A DNA stretch of 64,000 nucleotides, taken from contig NZ_CP012034.1 of the NCBI RefSeq assembly GCF_001050475.1, positions 1,364,001 to 1,428,000 on the forward strand. Reading direction: 5' to 3'. This DNA is from Companilactobacillus ginsenosidimutans (GTDB taxonomy: Bacteria; Bacillota; Bacilli; Lactobacillales; Lactobacillaceae). A model generated the notes under the pieces. The model had not been told where the DNA came from. It saw only the letters and a program-made list of their open reading frames with translations, and did no database searches. The translations under genes and the position numbers were made by a program. Shown one piece after another: positions 63,268 to 64,000 of the stretch (position 1 is its first letter; the number at the start of each line of letters is the position of its first letter).

Positions 63268-64000
63268 ATGTTAGATAAAAGATTTCAAACTTTGATAGTC
63301 GTATCTGAAACACTTTCGTTCACTGCGACTGCCCGAAAACTATTTATCACTCAACCAGCGGTATCCCAACAAATTTATTCTTTGGAAGATGAACTAAATT
63401 TGAAACTAGTTGATTCTACCAATCACAAAATAAGTCTGACTAATGAGGGAAAAAAATTAGCTGCGTATTGTAAGCAAGTTGAAATTGAGGGTGGCCGAAT
63501 AATTGATATCCTTCAGCAAACAGACAATTCTAATCCATTCAAAATGGGCTGTACTCTATCACTGAGCTCAATTTTGCTACCGAAATTCATCCACCATTTG
63601 GCTGGGAAATCAAAGGTATTGACTACTAAAATCAATAATACTGAACATATTTTACAAGACATTCGTGACGGCAAAGTCGATTTTGGATTGATCGAAGGTA
63701 ATTTCAATAAAGATGAATTCGATTCTATCTTCATACAAAACGAGAATTTTATTTGTGTTGCTAATCCTCATTTGAGAATATCGAAGTATATAATAGAAGA
63801 ATTATTCTCACAAAATATTTTCGTAAGGGAACCAGGCTCTGGTAGTCGTGAAATTTTTGAACATTGGCTAGGAACACAAAATCACCAAATATCAGATTTT
63901 CAACACATCGTCGAAATTGCCAGTCCAAATGTCATAATCCAACTTTTGAAGCAAAGCCCTGGTATTAGTTTTATTTATGAATCATTGGTTAAAACTGAAC
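63268..64000 (+). CDS. LysR-family regulator, 3' end missing
   Basis: The frame from ATG 63268 (AAGGAG just upstream) stays open to the right edge, giving 244 residues of an expected ~300. HTH: FTATARKLFITQPAVSQQIY with SLEDELNLKLVDS (residues about 15-50). The effector domain begins with NPFKMGCTLSLSSILLPKF, and VREPGSGSREIFEHWL fits the CysL/YeiE branch. Divergence from yeiH and the intervening dyad suggest it controls that exporter in response to sulfite or a similar signal. Confidence 0.92.
   Translation, partial: MLDKRFQTLIVVSETLSFTATARKLFITQPAVSQQIYSLEDELNLKLVDSTNHKISLTNEGKKLAAYCKQVEIEGGRIIDILQQTDNSNPFKMGCTLSLSSILLPKFIHHLAGKSKVLTTKINNTEHILQDIRDGKVDFGLIEGNFNKDEFDSIFIQNENFICVANPHLRISKYIIEELFSQNIFVREPGSGSREIFEHWLGTQNHQISDFQHIVEIASPNVIIQLLKQSPGISFIYESLVKTE

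Overview
The window looks like a chromosomal segment of a low-GC lactic acid bacterium of the family Lactobacillaceae, most like Companilactobacillus. This is inferred from the AT-rich codon use, purine-rich ribosome sites, phosphoketolase, LCP and WxL-type surface proteins, a PVA-type choloylglycine hydrolase and the many small one-gene redox units. No rRNA, tRNA, CRISPR array, prophage or plasmid replication gene was seen. Gene starts were moved to the best Shine-Dalgarno-supported codon where this differed from the longest frame.

Layout. 1-5 kb: end of an AlkD-like repair gene, a small membrane protein, phosphoketolase (xpkA) and its probable GntR regulator. 5-7.2 kb: an IS3-type insertion sequence sitting inside a structured intergenic element. 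7.2-19.7 kb: PVA/BSH-like hydrolase, DyP peroxidase, YdbS/YdbT pair, GlpT, an SLC13-like permease, a frameshifted acetoin/diacetyl reductase, a TetR unit and lipoate ligase. 19.5-27 kb: a secreted-protein block on the minus strand with two WxL-like Ig proteins and two EstA-like esterases, each a tandem duplicate pair. 27-42 kb: VIT transporters divergent from PerR, AzoR divergent from a MocR protein, LCP, quinone oxidoreductase divergent from an XRE-TPR regulator, a MerR unit, a glucosaminidase, and SDR and aldo-keto reductases. 42-53 kb: a flavin reductase, a GT-C-like membrane protein, orphan cobT and the acnA-citZ-icd operon. 53-64 kb: a fused toxin/antitoxin relic, HAD phosphatase, TetR plus aldo-keto reductase, sugar transporter, Vat-like acetyltransferase, cyclophilin, alcohol dehydrogenase, and YeiH with a divergent LysR gene that runs off the right edge.

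The main non-coding discovery is two families of long structured elements. Family A (about 130 bp, six full and two half copies) and family B (about 170-215 bp, six copies) almost all start within 0-35 bp of a stop codon, in the same orientation as that gene. Copies differ strongly in the sequence of their helices, yet both arms change together so that pairing is kept, while certain loops and tags stay constant. This is the pattern of a selected structure in 3' untranslated regions, or of an unusual mobile palindromic element.

Regulatory logic is unusually readable. Three oxidoreductase genes share a TTGC(C/G)T-N19-TAnnAT promoter with a dyad in the 19-bp spacer, the mark of MerR-type activation, and one of them is divergent from the merR gene. 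Two TetR genes have clear palindromic operators. The GntR gene and xpkA share a TTGG-N6-CCAA site. A 30-bp dyad lies between the XRE-TPR gene and its divergent oxidoreductase. Together the window carries many redox, peroxide, metal and sugar-stress genes, each under its own local regulator.
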